This document shows, piece after piece, positions 7,886-16,460 of a stretch of 37,519 bases of DNA. How positions within the stretch are numbered: the stretch's first letter is position 1; the number at the start of each line of letters is the position of its first letter. The DNA comes from an uncultured Clostridia bacterium (GTDB lineage Bacteria > Bacillota > Clostridia > TANB77 > CAG-508), in the NCBI GenBank assembly GCA_944390695.1, contig CALXQP010000027.1, forward strand, positions 1 through 37,519, read 5' to 3'. The notes under the pieces are model-generated. The model was not told the origin of the DNA. It did no database searches and was given only the letters and a program-made list of their open reading frames with translations. The translations under genes and the position numbers were made by a program.

Positions 7886-9184
7886 CTATTTACTAAAATT
7901 TTTTTCAAATTCTTGTTCTAGATTTTTTATAGGTAATTGTTTTTGCAATTTTTCTTTCATATTTTTTACTGTTATATAATCATTTGCAAGTTCATCTTCA
8001 CCAAGTATAAATACAAATGGTATATTTTCTTCATTTGCATATTCAAGTGATTTTTTCATTTTTCTATTTTTCATTTCTACTTCAACTTTATACCCTGCTA
8101 ATCTCATCTTTTGAGCTATTTCAAGACATTCAATTTCTGTTCCCATTGGTATAATAAAAATATCTGTTAATGCTTTTTCTGTAAACTCTTCCCTATTTTT
8201 TAAAATTTCATATATAACATTTAGCCCAAAACTTACACCTACAGCTGGATAAGTTGTGCCATTATTTATAAAATCTGTTATCATTTTATCATAACGGCCT
8301 CCCCCACCAATACTTGATATTATACTTCCATCTTTTACATATACTTCAAATACAGTTCCTGTATAATATTCTTGCCCTCTTGCTAATGATGGTGAAAATT
8401 GAACATATTCTATTAATCCAAGTTTTTCTATATAATTTTTTAATATATTTAATTCATTAATTCCTTCTTCTAATATACTATTTTTGCTTTCAATATTTAT
8501 CAATTCTTCTGCTTTCATATTCAAATATGTAAATAGTTTTTCCATTTGTTTTGAATTTAATCCAATTTTTTCAAATTCTTTTTCAAGCTCTTTTCTAGTT
8601 AATTTCTCGAATTTGTCAATTATAGTAATTGTATCTGTTACAAGTTCTTCCGCAATTCCTGCTTCAATTATTATTCCTGATAAAAATTTTCTGTTATTAT
8701 ATTTTATAATAACATCTATTCCTAAATTTTTATATGCTTCTACATATAATGCTACAAATTCCGCTTCAACTAATTGCCCTTCTATTCCTACACTATCTAC
8801 ATCACATTGAATAAATTCTCTGTCTCTTCCTAATTTTACTGGACCATTTCTAAATACTTCTCCTATTTCATATCTTTTAAAAGGCAATTTTGTATTTTGA
8901 TTTATTGCTATATATTTTGCAAATGGGACTGTCAAGTCATATCTTAATGCAAGACTTCTATTACCTTGATCTGTTACTTTATATACTTCTTTCAATATAT
9001 CATTTTCTTCATCATATTTTAATGCTAATAAATCATAATAACATAAAATTGGTGTTTGTAATGGCTTAAATCCATATTTTTCAAATACTTTTTTTAATGT
9101 ATCTGAAATATAATTTCTGATATATTGCTCTCTTGGAGAATAATCTGTACAACCTTTTACATTTCTTAATTCTATTTCTTTCAT
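7886..9184 (-). CDS. hisS: Histidyl-tRNA synthetase
   Basis: A 432-residue class II aminoacyl-tRNA synthetase. Visible motifs are KGCTDYSP (10-17), motif 2 RYEIGEVFRNGP with GRDREF (about 104-124), the histidine-specific SLARGQEYYTGTVFEV and GGGGRYD near 265-302, and a C-terminal anticodon-binding domain from about residue 335. The presence of both histidine motifs and the anticodon domain argues for HisS rather than the HisZ regulator. No aspS lies beside it, although the two are commonly paired in Firmicutes. A consensus promoter sits just upstream. The leader is far too short for a T-box, so it is not T-box regulated from this promoter. Confidence 0.93.
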   Translation of the reverse strand: MKEIELRNVKGCTDYSPREQYIRNYISDTLKKVFEKYGFKPLQTPILCYYDLLALKYDEENDILKEVYKVTDQGNRSLALRYDLTVPFAKYIAINQNTKLPFKRYEIGEVFRNGPVKLGRDREFIQCDVDSVGIEGQLVEAEFVALYVEAYKNLGIDVIIKYNNRKFLSGIIIEAGIAEELVTDTITIIDKFEKLTRKELEKEFEKIGLNSKQMEKLFTYLNMKAEELINIESKNSILEEGINELNILKNYIEKLGLIEYVQFSPSLARGQEYYTGTVFEVYVKDGSIISSIGGGGRYDKMITDFINNGTTYPAVGVSFGLNVIYEILKNREEFTEKALTDIFIIPMGTEIECLEIAQKMRLAGYKVEVEMKNRKMKKSLEYANEENIPFVFILGEDELANDYITVKNMKEKLQKQLPIKNLEQEFEKNFSK

Positions 9185-9218
9185 TTTTATCGCTTCCCTT
9201 TATTTAATATTCCTCAAT

Positions 9219-9247
9219 ATTATATTGAAATTTTGCACTTTTGTCAA
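9219..9247 (-). promoter_or_regulatory. Consensus sigma-A promoter of hisS
   Basis: On the minus strand a perfect TTGACA (9242-9247) and a perfect TATAAT (9219-9224) are separated by 17 bp, about 35 bp before the ATG. The leader is under 30 nt and cannot hold a T-box or other riboswitch. Confidence 0.85.
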
Positions 9248-9260
9248 CAAAAAAAGGGCA

Positions 9261-9373
9261 AAAAAAGAACCGGCACCAAATTAACAAAATGCCCCAAACT
9301 CGCCAGCCGAGTAGCAAAGGACGAAAAAGGCAAAAAGAGAACCGGCACCAAATTAGCAAACCGGCACTAAATT
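9261..9373. repeat. Cluster of CCGGCACCAAATT repeats
   Basis: The motif GAACCGGCACCAAATTA occurs at 9267-9283 and 9339-9355, each preceded by an A-rich run. A shorter copy with one change (CCGGCACTAAATT) lies at 9361-9373. The last copy supplies the TAG stop of mgtE. The same motif forms the arms of the palindrome at 25763-25840. The stretch between the first two copies (9284-9331) shows only a short CTCG/CGAG hairpin and no gene. On the minus strand the first copy lies between GGGGCA and TGCCC followed by Ts, so it could also serve as a weak mgtE terminator. Confidence 0.75.
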
Positions 9374-10701
9374 CCCATAATAGTTGTAGCTATTTGGAAA
9401 TAAATTAATATTGAAAATATATCAACTAAAGTAGTAATTAAAGGAGCAGCCATAATGGCAGGGTCAAGATTTAATCTTTTAGCAAGTAATGGTAATAAGC
9501 AACCTAGAGCTTTAGCCACTGTAACAGTAGCCATTAATGTTAGTCCAATAACAATTGCTAATTGCAAATCCTGGTATTGTATCATGATTCTAATACCATT
9601 TACAACTGCAAGTACTGCGCCAACTATTAGAGAAACTCTAACTTCTTTCCATAAAGCTTTAAAAATATCTTTTAATTCAATTTCATCTGTTGCAAGACCA
9701 CGTATTATTAATGTAGAACTTTGTGAACCACAATTTCCACCAGTTCCCATTATCATAGGTATAAATGCAACTAAAAGAGGAATTGCTGCAAAAGCTTCTT
9801 CATAATGTGTTATTATTTCTCCTGTAATTGCTGCAGATAGCATTAATACTAATAGCCAAATGATTCTATTACCTGCATGTCTGAATACACTTGTTTTAAA
9901 ATATCCATCTTCAGTTGGGGTAATAGCAGCCATTTTTTCGAAATCTTCAGAAATCTCATCTTGAATAACATTAATAGCATCATCCATTGTTACTATACCA
10001 ACTAATCTATTTTCAGTATCAACAACAGGTAATGCAAAATAATCATATTTGTCAAATAATTTTGTAACTTCCTCTTGATCTTCCATTGTATTGACTGAAA
10101 TAATATTTGTTGCCATCAAATCTTTTATTAATTTTTCTTTTTTTGATATTAAAATTTCTTTTATATTAACAATTCCTATTAAAATTCTATTTTTGTCTAA
10201 AACATAACAGTTATAAATTGTTTCTGAATCTATTCCAATATCACGTATACGTTGTAAAGCTTGTTCAACTGTCATTGTTTCTTCTAAATCGACAAATTCT
10301 GTTGTCATTATACTTCCTGCACTATATTCAGGATATTTTAATAATTCATTTATAATTTTTCTATCTTTTGCATTTACTACTTTTAATATTTTTTTTACAA
10401 CATTGGCTGGCATTTCTTCAATTAAGTCTACAGTATCATCCATAAATAACTCATCTATTACGTTTTTTAACTCTGTATCTGTTAAATCTTGAATAAGTTT
10501 TTCTTTCATATATGGTTCCATATATGAAAATGCTTCACCTGCTTTTTCTTTTGATAATATTCTAAAAACTTTTATTACACTTTCTTTATCTAAATCTTCT
10601 AATAATGCTGGTATATCAACAGCATTTACTCCATCAAGTTCTTTTCTTAATACATTGAATTTTTTTGTTTCTAATAAGTTTTTAATATCTTCTATTTCCA
10701 T
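9367..10701 (-). CDS. mgtE: Magnesium transporter MgtE
   Basis: A 444-residue protein with the full MgtE layout. Residues 1-125 form the cytoplasmic N domain (superhelical, LLEDLDKE and FMDDTVDLIEEMP). About 128-250 is a pair of CBS domains (start SAGSIMTTEF; LPVVDTENRLVGIVT). Five transmembrane helices fill about 275-444. The pore-side signatures GTGGNCGSQSS and DPAIMAAPLITTLVD are intact. It imports Mg2+, gated by cytosolic Mg2+ through the N and CBS domains. Only 47 bp separate it from tyrS upstream, so an M-box riboswitch in front of it is excluded. GGGGG precedes the ATG. The final stop codon comes from a repeat copy. Confidence 0.92.
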   Translation of the reverse strand: MEIEDIKNLLETKKFNVLRKELDGVNAVDIPALLEDLDKESVIKVFRILSKEKAGEAFSYMEPYMKEKLIQDLTDTELKNVIDELFMDDTVDLIEEMPANVVKKILKVVNAKDRKIINELLKYPEYSAGSIMTTEFVDLEETMTVEQALQRIRDIGIDSETIYNCYVLDKNRILIGIVNIKEILISKKEKLIKDLMATNIISVNTMEDQEEVTKLFDKYDYFALPVVDTENRLVGIVTMDDAINVIQDEISEDFEKMAAITPTEDGYFKTSVFRHAGNRIIWLLVLMLSAAITGEIITHYEEAFAAIPLLVAFIPMIMGTGGNCGSQSSTLIIRGLATDEIELKDIFKALWKEVRVSLIVGAVLAVVNGIRIMIQYQDLQLAIVIGLTLMATVTVAKALGCLLPLLAKRLNLDPAIMAAPLITTLVDIFSILIYFQIATTIMGI

Positions 10702-10748
10702 TTCACATTCCCCCTATTTTGTTTGTCAGAAATGGATTAGTACCTATT

Positions 10749-11975
10749 CTATTTTCTTTTTCCTATGTAATAATTCTTTTTACCTCTTTTCAAAACAATA
10801 TATGTACTATCTATAAATAAATCCTGACTTACTAACATATTAATATCATTTACTTTTTCACCATTTATTGATATTGCTCCACTCGATATAAATTCTCTAG
10901 CTTCTCTTTTACTAGAAGCTGCACCTAAATCCATTACCATATCAACTAAATTAATATCAGTATTAATTTCTTTCATGTCTTGTTCATCAAACAATTCTTT
11001 TATATCTTCTTTTGACATTTCACTAAATTTATTATTAAACAAATTTTGAGCTAATTTTTCGGCCTTTTCATATTCATCTTTTCCATGTAGAAAAGTTATT
11101 ATTTCTCTAGCAAGAGCTTTATGTGCTTCTCTTAATTCAGGATGTTCAGAATTTTTCTTTTCATATTCTTCAATTTCTTCTTTTGATAAAAATGTATATA
11201 TTTTTAAATAATCTATTACCATTGAGTCTTCTACATTTACAAAAAATTGATATAATTTGTAACTTGATGTTTTTGTTTTATCTAACCACAAAGCATTTCC
11301 TTCACTTTTTCCAAATTTTTTGCCTTGAGAATCTGTAACAAGTGGCATTGTAAATCCATATACCTCATCACCTGTAGACTTTCTAATTAAATCAATTCCT
11401 GCTGTAATATTCCCCCATTGATCTGAACCTGCACATTGTAAATCTACACCCTTGTGTTCATGTAAATATTTAAAATCTAAAGCTTGTAAAATCATATATG
11501 AAAATTCTGTATATGTTATACCTGTTTCTAATCTTCTTCTTATTATATCTTTGTCTAACATATAATTTATATTAAAATATTTTCCATAATCTCTTAAAAA
11601 ATCAATTATATTTATATCATCATACCAATCTTTATTGTTTACAACTTCAAATCCGAATATCTGTTCTACTTGATTTTTTAGTGATTCGAAATTTTTTCTT
11701 ACATTTTCTTTACTTATCATCGCTCTTTCTGTAGTAGGCCTTGGATCTCCTATCATTCCTGTTCCTCCACCAACTAGTAGTATTGGATGATGACCAGCTT
11801 CTTTTAATCTCTTAGAAATTAAAAAACTCGACAGATGCCCAACATGTAAACTATCTGCTGTTGGATCTGTACCTATGTAGAAAGTCATTCCACCTTTATT
11901 TAATTTTTCTTCTAATTCTGGACTTGATATATCTTTTATTAATCCTCTCCATTTTAAATCTTCTACTAATGTCAT
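10749..11975 (-). CDS. tyrS: Tyrosyl-tRNA synthetase
   Basis: A 408-residue class I synthetase. The HIGH-type motif is HVGH (44-47) within YIGTDPTADSLHVGHL. The KMSKS-type motif is KFGKS near residue 225. SDQWGNITAGIDL and the tyrosine-binding segments are present, and the C-terminus is an S4 RNA-binding domain (about 340-400, SKREAREFISSGAISING). The ATG overlaps the stop of the upstream metallopeptidase-like gene (TAATG), with GGAGG inside that gene's last codons, so translation is probably coupled. No T-box sits directly upstream. Any tyrosine control would have to act at the promoter in front of the 78-residue protein gene (start 13442). Confidence 0.93.
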   Translation of the reverse strand: MTLVEDLKWRGLIKDISSPELEEKLNKGGMTFYIGTDPTADSLHVGHLSSFLISKRLKEAGHHPILLVGGGTGMIGDPRPTTERAMISKENVRKNFESLKNQVEQIFGFEVVNNKDWYDDINIIDFLRDYGKYFNINYMLDKDIIRRRLETGITYTEFSYMILQALDFKYLHEHKGVDLQCAGSDQWGNITAGIDLIRKSTGDEVYGFTMPLVTDSQGKKFGKSEGNALWLDKTKTSSYKLYQFFVNVEDSMVIDYLKIYTFLSKEEIEEYEKKNSEHPELREAHKALAREIITFLHGKDEYEKAEKLAQNLFNNKFSEMSKEDIKELFDEQDMKEINTDINLVDMVMDLGAASSKREAREFISSGAISINGEKVNDINMLVSQDLFIDSTYIVLKRGKKNYYIGKRK

Positions 11976-13204
11976 TATAGTTCCTCCCTTATTTCTATAT
12001 CTTCTTTAACTTTATTTCTCTGAGTTCTATTATCAGATTGATATAAATCTTGAACTGGTAAATAATTACAAGCATAACTTATTCTAAAATTTCCTGTACT
12101 ATCTGATTTATCAGATTTTTCATAAATTCTTGTAAAATTTCTTTTAAACCTTTCTGATGAAGTTTCTTCAGAACTCCTTATATTTTCTCTCACAGTTATT
12201 AATCTTGCCAATTTTTGAAATTTAACAAATTTATTTTGCGAAAATTTGTTTGACTTTTGATATTTTTCAAATTCTGTTTTAAAATATTTATCAAATATTA
12301 TGCTCTCTACATATGCAATAGCTTCTTCTTCTCTCTTTTTATGTATTTTTACTCTTTCTTTAAAATAACTAATTTTAGCATCTAATTCATTATCACTCTG
12401 AGCTTTTAAAAATAAATAATTTTCATCCTGGAGCATTTCTTGGTATAAATAATGTTCTTCCATATCACTAAATTCATCTTCAAAGTTTCTTTTTTCTATC
12501 TCAGACAAATTATCTCTATTTTTATATTTGCTTAATAAATATACAAAATTTTCCTCATTATAATATTTATCTTGTAAAATATATATAGAATCTATTTTAC
12601 TTAAAAAAGCATAACATTGTAATTCACTCATATTTAAAATCTTTGCAATGTTCTTACTTATGTTTCCTTTTCCTAACTTCATTACATTTTTCGTTCCAAT
12701 TGCTAATTCCAATTCTCTTACAAGCTCAGTTATTTTTATGTATGAAATAACATCTAAGCCTGCTTTTTCACATATCCAATTTGTTAAACCTTCATTAAGT
12801 CCTCTTCCAAACTCTTTCCCACCTTTAGTTGTTTCTAATATGCCTGTACCATTTTGAATTCTATATTTTTTACACTCTTTATCTGTTCTTCTAAATATCG
12901 CATGAATTGCTTCATGAAACATTGTAGACATTTTGACACTATCTTTGCTAAGCTCTTCAATTGTTAAAGGCTGTTCATTATGATTACTAGTATAAAGTGT
13001 AATTGAATGATCTCCAAATAGATTATATGTTCCAACCATTATTGAATCAAATACATTTGTGTACACTTTTCCTAAATTTAATTCTAATCTTTTTTTAGCA
13101 AATCCTTTACCAAATACTTGTACAAATGGTCTACAATTTTCTAATTTAGTAGATACATATTCTGTTAAAAATCTTTTTATCTGAGTATTTTCTATTCTCT
13201 CCAT
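11975..13204 (-). CDS. Zincin-like protein with HExxH motif
   Basis: A 409-residue protein, not recognised as a named family. Residues 95-103 (TMFHEAIHAIF) contain the zinc-metallopeptidase motif His97-Glu98-x-x-His101. Glu138 in GLNEGLTNWICEKAG is well placed as a third ligand, the gluzincin pattern. There is no signal peptide or membrane segment, so it should act in the cytoplasm. The C-terminal half (about 200-409) is charged and helical, with long Glu/Lys-rich stretches. Its gene begins 1 bp after the 78-residue protein gene (TGA-C-ATG) and overlaps tyrS by one base, so the three form a tight unit. A role linked to translation is a guess from context only. Confidence 0.65.
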   Translation of the reverse strand: MERIENTQIKRFLTEYVSTKLENCRPFVQVFGKGFAKKRLELNLGKVYTNVFDSIMVGTYNLFGDHSITLYTSNHNEQPLTIEELSKDSVKMSTMFHEAIHAIFRRTDKECKKYRIQNGTGILETTKGGKEFGRGLNEGLTNWICEKAGLDVISYIKITELVRELELAIGTKNVMKLGKGNISKNIAKILNMSELQCYAFLSKIDSIYILQDKYYNEENFVYLLSKYKNRDNLSEIEKRNFEDEFSDMEEHYLYQEMLQDENYLFLKAQSDNELDAKISYFKERVKIHKKREEEAIAYVESIIFDKYFKTEFEKYQKSNKFSQNKFVKFQKLARLITVRENIRSSEETSSERFKRNFTRIYEKSDKSDSTGNFRISYACNYLPVQDLYQSDNRTQRNKVKEDIEIREEL

Positions 13205-13205
13205 G

Positions 13206-13442
13206 TCATTCTTCCTTTAATATGCTATTAGGTTGCATCTCATATTGTTCTTTAAAAAAATTAAGTAAATTTATATTTTTAACTTCTTCAATTCCTTCTT
13301 CTTTAATTTCATAATAAATATATATAGGCTCATGTTTGACTATTTTTAAAGCTTTTATATATTTTCTTTTATTGTAATCAATATTATCAATAAACTCGAG
13401 CTTTTCTTTTTTTAATATCTTCTCTAATTCTTGTTGTTTCAT
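13206..13442 (-). CDS. Small hypothetical protein upstream of the zincin gene
   Basis: A 78-residue charged protein with no membrane segment. It has an N-terminal helix rich in Lys, Glu and Leu, then predicted strands (KRKYIKALKIV, PIYIYYEI). The ATG at 13440-13442 is preceded by AGAGGA at 6 nt. An ATG five codons earlier would contain that SD and is rejected. It is the first gene after a plausible promoter and is joined to the zincin gene by a 1-bp gap, so the two may work together. The family is not recognised. Confidence 0.6.
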   Translation of the reverse strand: MKQQELEKILKKEKLEFIDNIDYNKRKYIKALKIVKHEPIYIYYEIKEEGIEEVKNINLLNFFKEQYEMQPNSILKEE

Positions 13443-13478
13443 CAGATTTCCTCTCATTGTATATTTTTTACTAGTGCT

Positions 13479-13507
13479 ATTTTACTACATCAATTTAATT
13501 TTCGCAA
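13479..13507 (-). promoter_or_regulatory. Promoter of the small protein/zincin/tyrS unit
   Basis: On the minus strand TTGCGA (13502-13507) and TAAAAT (13479-13484) are 17 bp apart, ending 37 bp before the first gene. They probably drive the 78-residue gene, the zincin gene, tyrS and perhaps mgtE. Confidence 0.5.
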
Positions 13508-13509
13508 GA

Positions 13510-14247
13510 TTATTCTTCATTTAAGTTTTCTAATACTCTTTTTTCCAAATCCTGTATTCTTTCAGTCTTATTTAAATTTTCATTTGGATAAACAGGTTCT
13601 AAAACTTTAGCATGTATGCATTTTTTTCTTTTATAAAGTGCGAAAATTCCATCAGGTTCTTCAAATTGATACAATATAGGTATTATTGGACAATTTGTAT
13701 CTACTGCAAATTTGAATGCTCCTTTTTTAAATGGTCTTATCTTTTCATAATACGGCCATAAAGATCCTTCTGGATACATATGTATTGTTTTACCCTCATT
13801 TAATGCTTTTTTTATTTCTTCAAAAAACTTTTCTTTATGTGTTTGTTTTTTAGGTATTGACACTGCATATAAAAGTCTTATTAAATGTCTAATTACAGGA
13901 ATTTTAAAATTTGATGCAAGTGTCGGAAAATATGTCCTTTCTGGAAAATTTATTAATCCATTCATCGTACAATCCATTGGATGTATATGATTTGATATTG
14001 TTATTTTTCCTCCAGAAACTTTTCTTAAATTTTCTTTTCCATATACTTCAAATCCAAATAATACTTTATTTAATATTAATAATATAGGTGATGCTATAAT
14101 TGCTAATAAATCTGAAAGCATATTAAATATTGGATTATTATTTATATATTTATAACTATCTTTTATTTCAAAATTTAAAGGTTCCCACATACGAAATATT
14201 TGTTCATCACCTTTTAAATTCAGTTCTTCATAATCAATTTCTTTCAT
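13510..14247 (-). CDS. 1-acyl-glycerol-3-phosphate acyltransferase-like (PlsC family)
   Basis: A 245-residue protein. The acyltransferase motif I, His87-x4-Asp92 (NHIHPMDC), and motif III, EGS at 160-162 (YPEGSLWP), are intact, and IPI in CPIIPILYQF fits motif IV. A hydrophobic helix at about 43-65 would sit it on the inner membrane face. Family members transfer acyl chains to lysophosphatidic acid or related acceptors. It follows a GT4 glycosyltransferase by 11 bp, which suggests joint work on membrane lipid or glycolipid synthesis. The exact acceptor is unknown. A GAGAGG SD precedes the ATG. Confidence 0.8.
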   Translation of the reverse strand: MKEIDYEELNLKGDEQIFRMWEPLNFEIKDSYKYINNNPIFNMLSDLLAIIASPILLILNKVLFGFEVYGKENLRKVSGGKITISNHIHPMDCTMNGLINFPERTYFPTLASNFKIPVIRHLIRLLYAVSIPKKQTHKEKFFEEIKKALNEGKTIHMYPEGSLWPYYEKIRPFKKGAFKFAVDTNCPIIPILYQFEEPDGIFALYKRKKCIHAKVLEPVYPNENLNKTERIQDLEKRVLENLNEE

Positions 14248-14258
14248 TTACTACCTCT

Positions 14259-15395
14259 CTATTTATTATTCGTTTTCTCTTGTATCTCTTCTCTAAACAT
14301 CTCTTCTACTTGTTCCATACTTTTTTCAATTCTATATTTTTCTGCATTATCAGCATATTGTTTTTCCATTTTCATTCTTTCTTCTTTATTGTCTAACCAA
14401 TATTCTATTTTTTCTGCTAATTCTTTACTATTTCCAGCTTCAAAAGTGCTTCTTTCATCTAAAGCAAATTGACTTGTTGCAGATTTATTACTTTTTGCTA
14501 TTATTGGTACTAGTCCTGTTGCTATTGCTTCTATGCAAGATATAGCTTCTATTTCTGCATCTGATGTATGTATATATAAATCAGTATATGCTAATAAATC
14601 TTTTAACTGCTCCTTTGTACAAAATTCAAATATAGGTTTATTCATTAATTGTTCACCTAATTTTTCATATGCTCGCTTCTTAGGTCCCTTTCCAGCAAAT
14701 ATTAATTGTATTTTATCTGCATATTTTGTTTGTTTTACAGCTTCTATTAAAACATCTTGCCTTTTTTCACCAGATAATCTTCCAACCATTGTTAAAACTA
14801 TTTTATCTTTAAACTCTTTTGGCTTCTCTTTTTTCATATAAACCCAATCTGGCTCTATTCCATTTGAAATAACATGTAATTTTGCAGTATAATTATGTGC
14901 TTTTAGCTCATTTGCAATAAAATTACTTGGACAATGTATATGTCTAAATTCATTAAAGAATTTATCTTTAAATATCGTGTAAATTGTATCATTTATTTTT
15001 TCTTGTTTTCCCAACCCTATTGTATATGTTATATTTTCAGGTTGAACATGGAATGCTGCTGTCATTGGTTTATTCATCTTTTTTGCAATTTTCATACCTT
15101 TTATTGACAAGAAAAAAGGCATATAAAAATGCACTACATCTGCCCACTTTATTGCTTCTCTTAATTTTTCTGCATCTGCTTTAGCAAACTCCATACCTTG
15201 AGATGTTACTATCCAATTTACTATAGGTGCTAATCTTATCTTTTTTACAGTATATTTTCCTTCTTCTTCTTTTCCTGTACTTATTACTCTTACTTCATTT
15301 CCTCTTTTTCTTAGATTTTCTACAAATCTCCTTGCTGATATTGTAGTTCCATTATTTGCTCCATCATATTGATCTATTACTATTAATATTTTCAT
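14259..15395 (-). CDS. GT4-family glycosyltransferase
   Basis: A 378-residue GT-B enzyme. The N-terminal Rossmann domain opens with ILIVIDQYDGANNGTT. The C-terminal domain has VGRLSGEKRQDVLIEA (from about 204), LIFAGKGP (231-238) and the nucleotide-sugar-binding EIEAISCIEA (281-290). It has no transmembrane helix but many basic residues, as seen in membrane-associated lipid glycosyltransferases. Similar clostridial enzymes glucosylate diacylglycerol; the acyltransferase next door supports a lipid acceptor but does not prove it. AAGGAG precedes the ATG, with a promoter at 15432-15460. Confidence 0.8.
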   Translation of the reverse strand: MKILIVIDQYDGANNGTTISARRFVENLRKRGNEVRVISTGKEEEGKYTVKKIRLAPIVNWIVTSQGMEFAKADAEKLREAIKWADVVHFYMPFFLSIKGMKIAKKMNKPMTAAFHVQPENITYTIGLGKQEKINDTIYTIFKDKFFNEFRHIHCPSNFIANELKAHNYTAKLHVISNGIEPDWVYMKKEKPKEFKDKIVLTMVGRLSGEKRQDVLIEAVKQTKYADKIQLIFAGKGPKKRAYEKLGEQLMNKPIFEFCTKEQLKDLLAYTDLYIHTSDAEIEAISCIEAIATGLVPIIAKSNKSATSQFALDERSTFEAGNSKELAEKIEYWLDNKEERMKMEKQYADNAEKYRIEKSMEQVEEMFREEIQEKTNNK

Positions 15396-15431
15396 CTATT
15401 TCTCCTTATTATTCACATTTCTACGTATAAC

Positions 15432-15460
15432 ATTATAACATATTATTATTAAAATTACAA
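15432..15460 (-). promoter_or_regulatory. Promoter of the glycosyltransferase/acyltransferase pair
   Basis: On the minus strand TTGTAA (15455-15460) and TATAAT (15432-15437) are separated by 17 bp, about 36 bp before the ATG. Confidence 0.6.
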
Positions 15461-15479
15461 ACAATATTTTATTTATACC

Positions 15480-15515
15480 AAAAAAGCCTCACATATTTCT
15501 ATGTGAAGCTTTTTT
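15480..15515 (-). terminator. Terminator of cassette 1
   Basis: A 16-bp stem (15480-15495 with 15500-15515, one mismatch) closes a 4-nt loop. On the minus strand it ends in six Ts. It lies just after the stop of the paralogous gene at 15534 and before the glycosyltransferase promoter. Confidence 0.8.
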
Positions 15516-15533
15516 GGGGAATAGTGTCAGTCC

Positions 15534-15842
15534 CTAGTTATTTTTTTGTTTTAAAGAATCATAGTATTTTTTCGCTTCTGACAATTCCTCTCTTGTGAGT
15601 TTTAGTGCAGGTGAGATTGTTATGAGATGTGCAGGTAACGCATTTATTACCTTAGGGTCAATTACTACACTTGCCCTATTAATCACAATCCCCTGTTGCT
15701 GGAAATAATCCACATTTTCAGGGTAAATGTGTCCCTCATAAATAAAAGAGGGGTCTCCTTTCTCACTTGCCATCAAGAGTTTCCTCTCGATGTACTCCCT
15801 TTGCACATACAAGTTCTGAATTTTGATAGTTTTTGCCAACAT
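15534..15842 (-). CDS. Unrecognised protein, paralog A of a tandem pair
   Basis: A 102-residue soluble protein, family not recognised. It aligns without gaps to paralog B over the first 50 residues. Shared positions include MLA at the start, IKI (6-8), N10, QR (14-15), ER (19-20), PS (31-32), PEN (41-43) and G51, then LPA near 69-71 and IT near 74-75, with an acidic LTREE/LSPEE helix after them. The start is the ATG at 15840-15842: AAAGGATGA precedes it at the same position as in paralog B, while an ATG three codons earlier abuts the SD. The gene has its own strong promoter, a 117-nt leader and a terminator. Codons are less AT-rich than the surroundings, suggesting acquisition. Confidence 0.6.
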   Translation of the reverse strand: MLAKTIKIQNLYVQREYIERKLLMASEKGDPSFIYEGHIYPENVDYFQQQGIVINRASVVIDPKVINALPAHLITISPALKLTREELSEAKKYYDSLKQKNN

Positions 15843-15959
15843 TAAACTCATCCTTTCTTAATGTGTGGCATATATTTGGTGTTGTGACCAAAATAAATAG
15901 AAAAGTTTTTTCCTAAAATATTTAGTCACTCGAATACAAAAAGGGATATCACCCTTTTC
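15843..15959 (-). promoter_or_regulatory. Conserved leader of cassette 1
   Basis: The leader of about 117 nt starts with an AAAAGGG/CCCTTTT hairpin. A GTGACTAAA...TTTTAGGA block follows, containing a CTAAA/TTTAG-type inverted repeat, and it ends with AAAGGATGA before the ATG. Every one of these blocks has a counterpart, in the same order and at nearly the same position, in the leader of cassette 2. A short frame opening at the shared GTG reads 23 codons. Confidence 0.5.
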
Positions 15960-15965
15960 TTTTTT

Positions 15966-15994
15966 AGTATAGCACCTGTATTTATTATTGTCAA
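15966..15994 (-). promoter_or_regulatory. Strong promoter of cassette 1
   Basis: On the minus strand TTGACA (15989-15994), a 17-bp spacer and TATACT (15966-15971). The same two hexamers and the same spacing drive cassette 2. The expected start site leaves a leader of about 117 nt. Confidence 0.85.
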
Positions 15995-16046
15995 CTATAT
16001 TTTTTTAAATCTACCAATTGAGCAAAACTCTGTTATTTTATAGGGA

Positions 16047-16078
16047 AAAGGGCATGTATATAAATATACATGCCCTTT
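16047..16078 (-). terminator. Hairpin after cassette 2 gene
   Basis: A perfect 14-bp stem (16047-16060 with 16065-16078) with a 4-nt loop lies 26 bp after the stop of paralog B. The following minus-strand T-run is short and interrupted, so termination is likely but less certain than for cassette 1. Confidence 0.6.
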
Positions 16079-16103
16079 CAGTGCTATAGTTAGCTTTTCA
16101 GAT

Positions 16104-16460
16104 TTAGTTCATAAACAATTTATCATCCTCACTCGAAATTGATATTTTGTTTTCATTTTCTTCTAAAATGTGCAAAATCTCGTTTGCGAAATTTTCAGAG
16201 ATCTCTGCCTCTTCAGGAGAAAGATCTGGCATATCATTTACAGTGATATACCATGCCGGAAGATGACTAAGTTTCTCTTCTCCCAGCTTGACCCTTATGC
16301 ATTTGAACCCTTCTGCCATCAACCATCTCTGGTTTTCAGGAAATAAAGTTCCCACATAAGTTACAGATGGATCTCCATCTTGACGTATTGTTGTTAAGAG
16401 ACGTTCCAGGTACTTCCGTTGCAAGTAAACATTGCGTATTTTGATGTCTCTTGCTAACAT
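16104..16460 (-). CDS. Unrecognised protein, paralog B of a tandem pair
   Basis: A 118-residue soluble protein, homologous to paralog A (15534-15842) over its first 80 residues and with a longer acidic, helical C-terminal tail (rich in Glu, Asn and Ser) that A lacks. I use the ATG at 16458-16460: AAAGGATGA lies 8 nt upstream exactly as in paralog A, and MLA(K/R) starts both proteins. Two in-frame ATGs further upstream are rejected on that basis. The function is unknown. No signal peptide, metal motif or DNA-binding motif is visible. Base composition is clearly higher in GC than the flanking chromosome, so the cassette is likely acquired. Confidence 0.6.
   Translation of the reverse strand: MLARDIKIRNVYLQRKYLERLLTTIRQDGDPSVTYVGTLFPENQRWLMAEGFKCIRVKLGEEKLSHLPAWYITVNDMPDLSPEEAEISENFANEILHILEENENKISISSEDDKLFMN

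Noticed and set aside
9185-9366. T-box or other riboswitch before hisS
   Set aside because: The consensus promoter lies only about 35 bp from the ATG, leaving no room. No T-box sequence (TGGNACCGCG-like) is present.
10702-10748. M-box magnesium riboswitch before mgtE
   Set aside because: Only 47 bp separate mgtE from tyrS, far shorter than an M-box.
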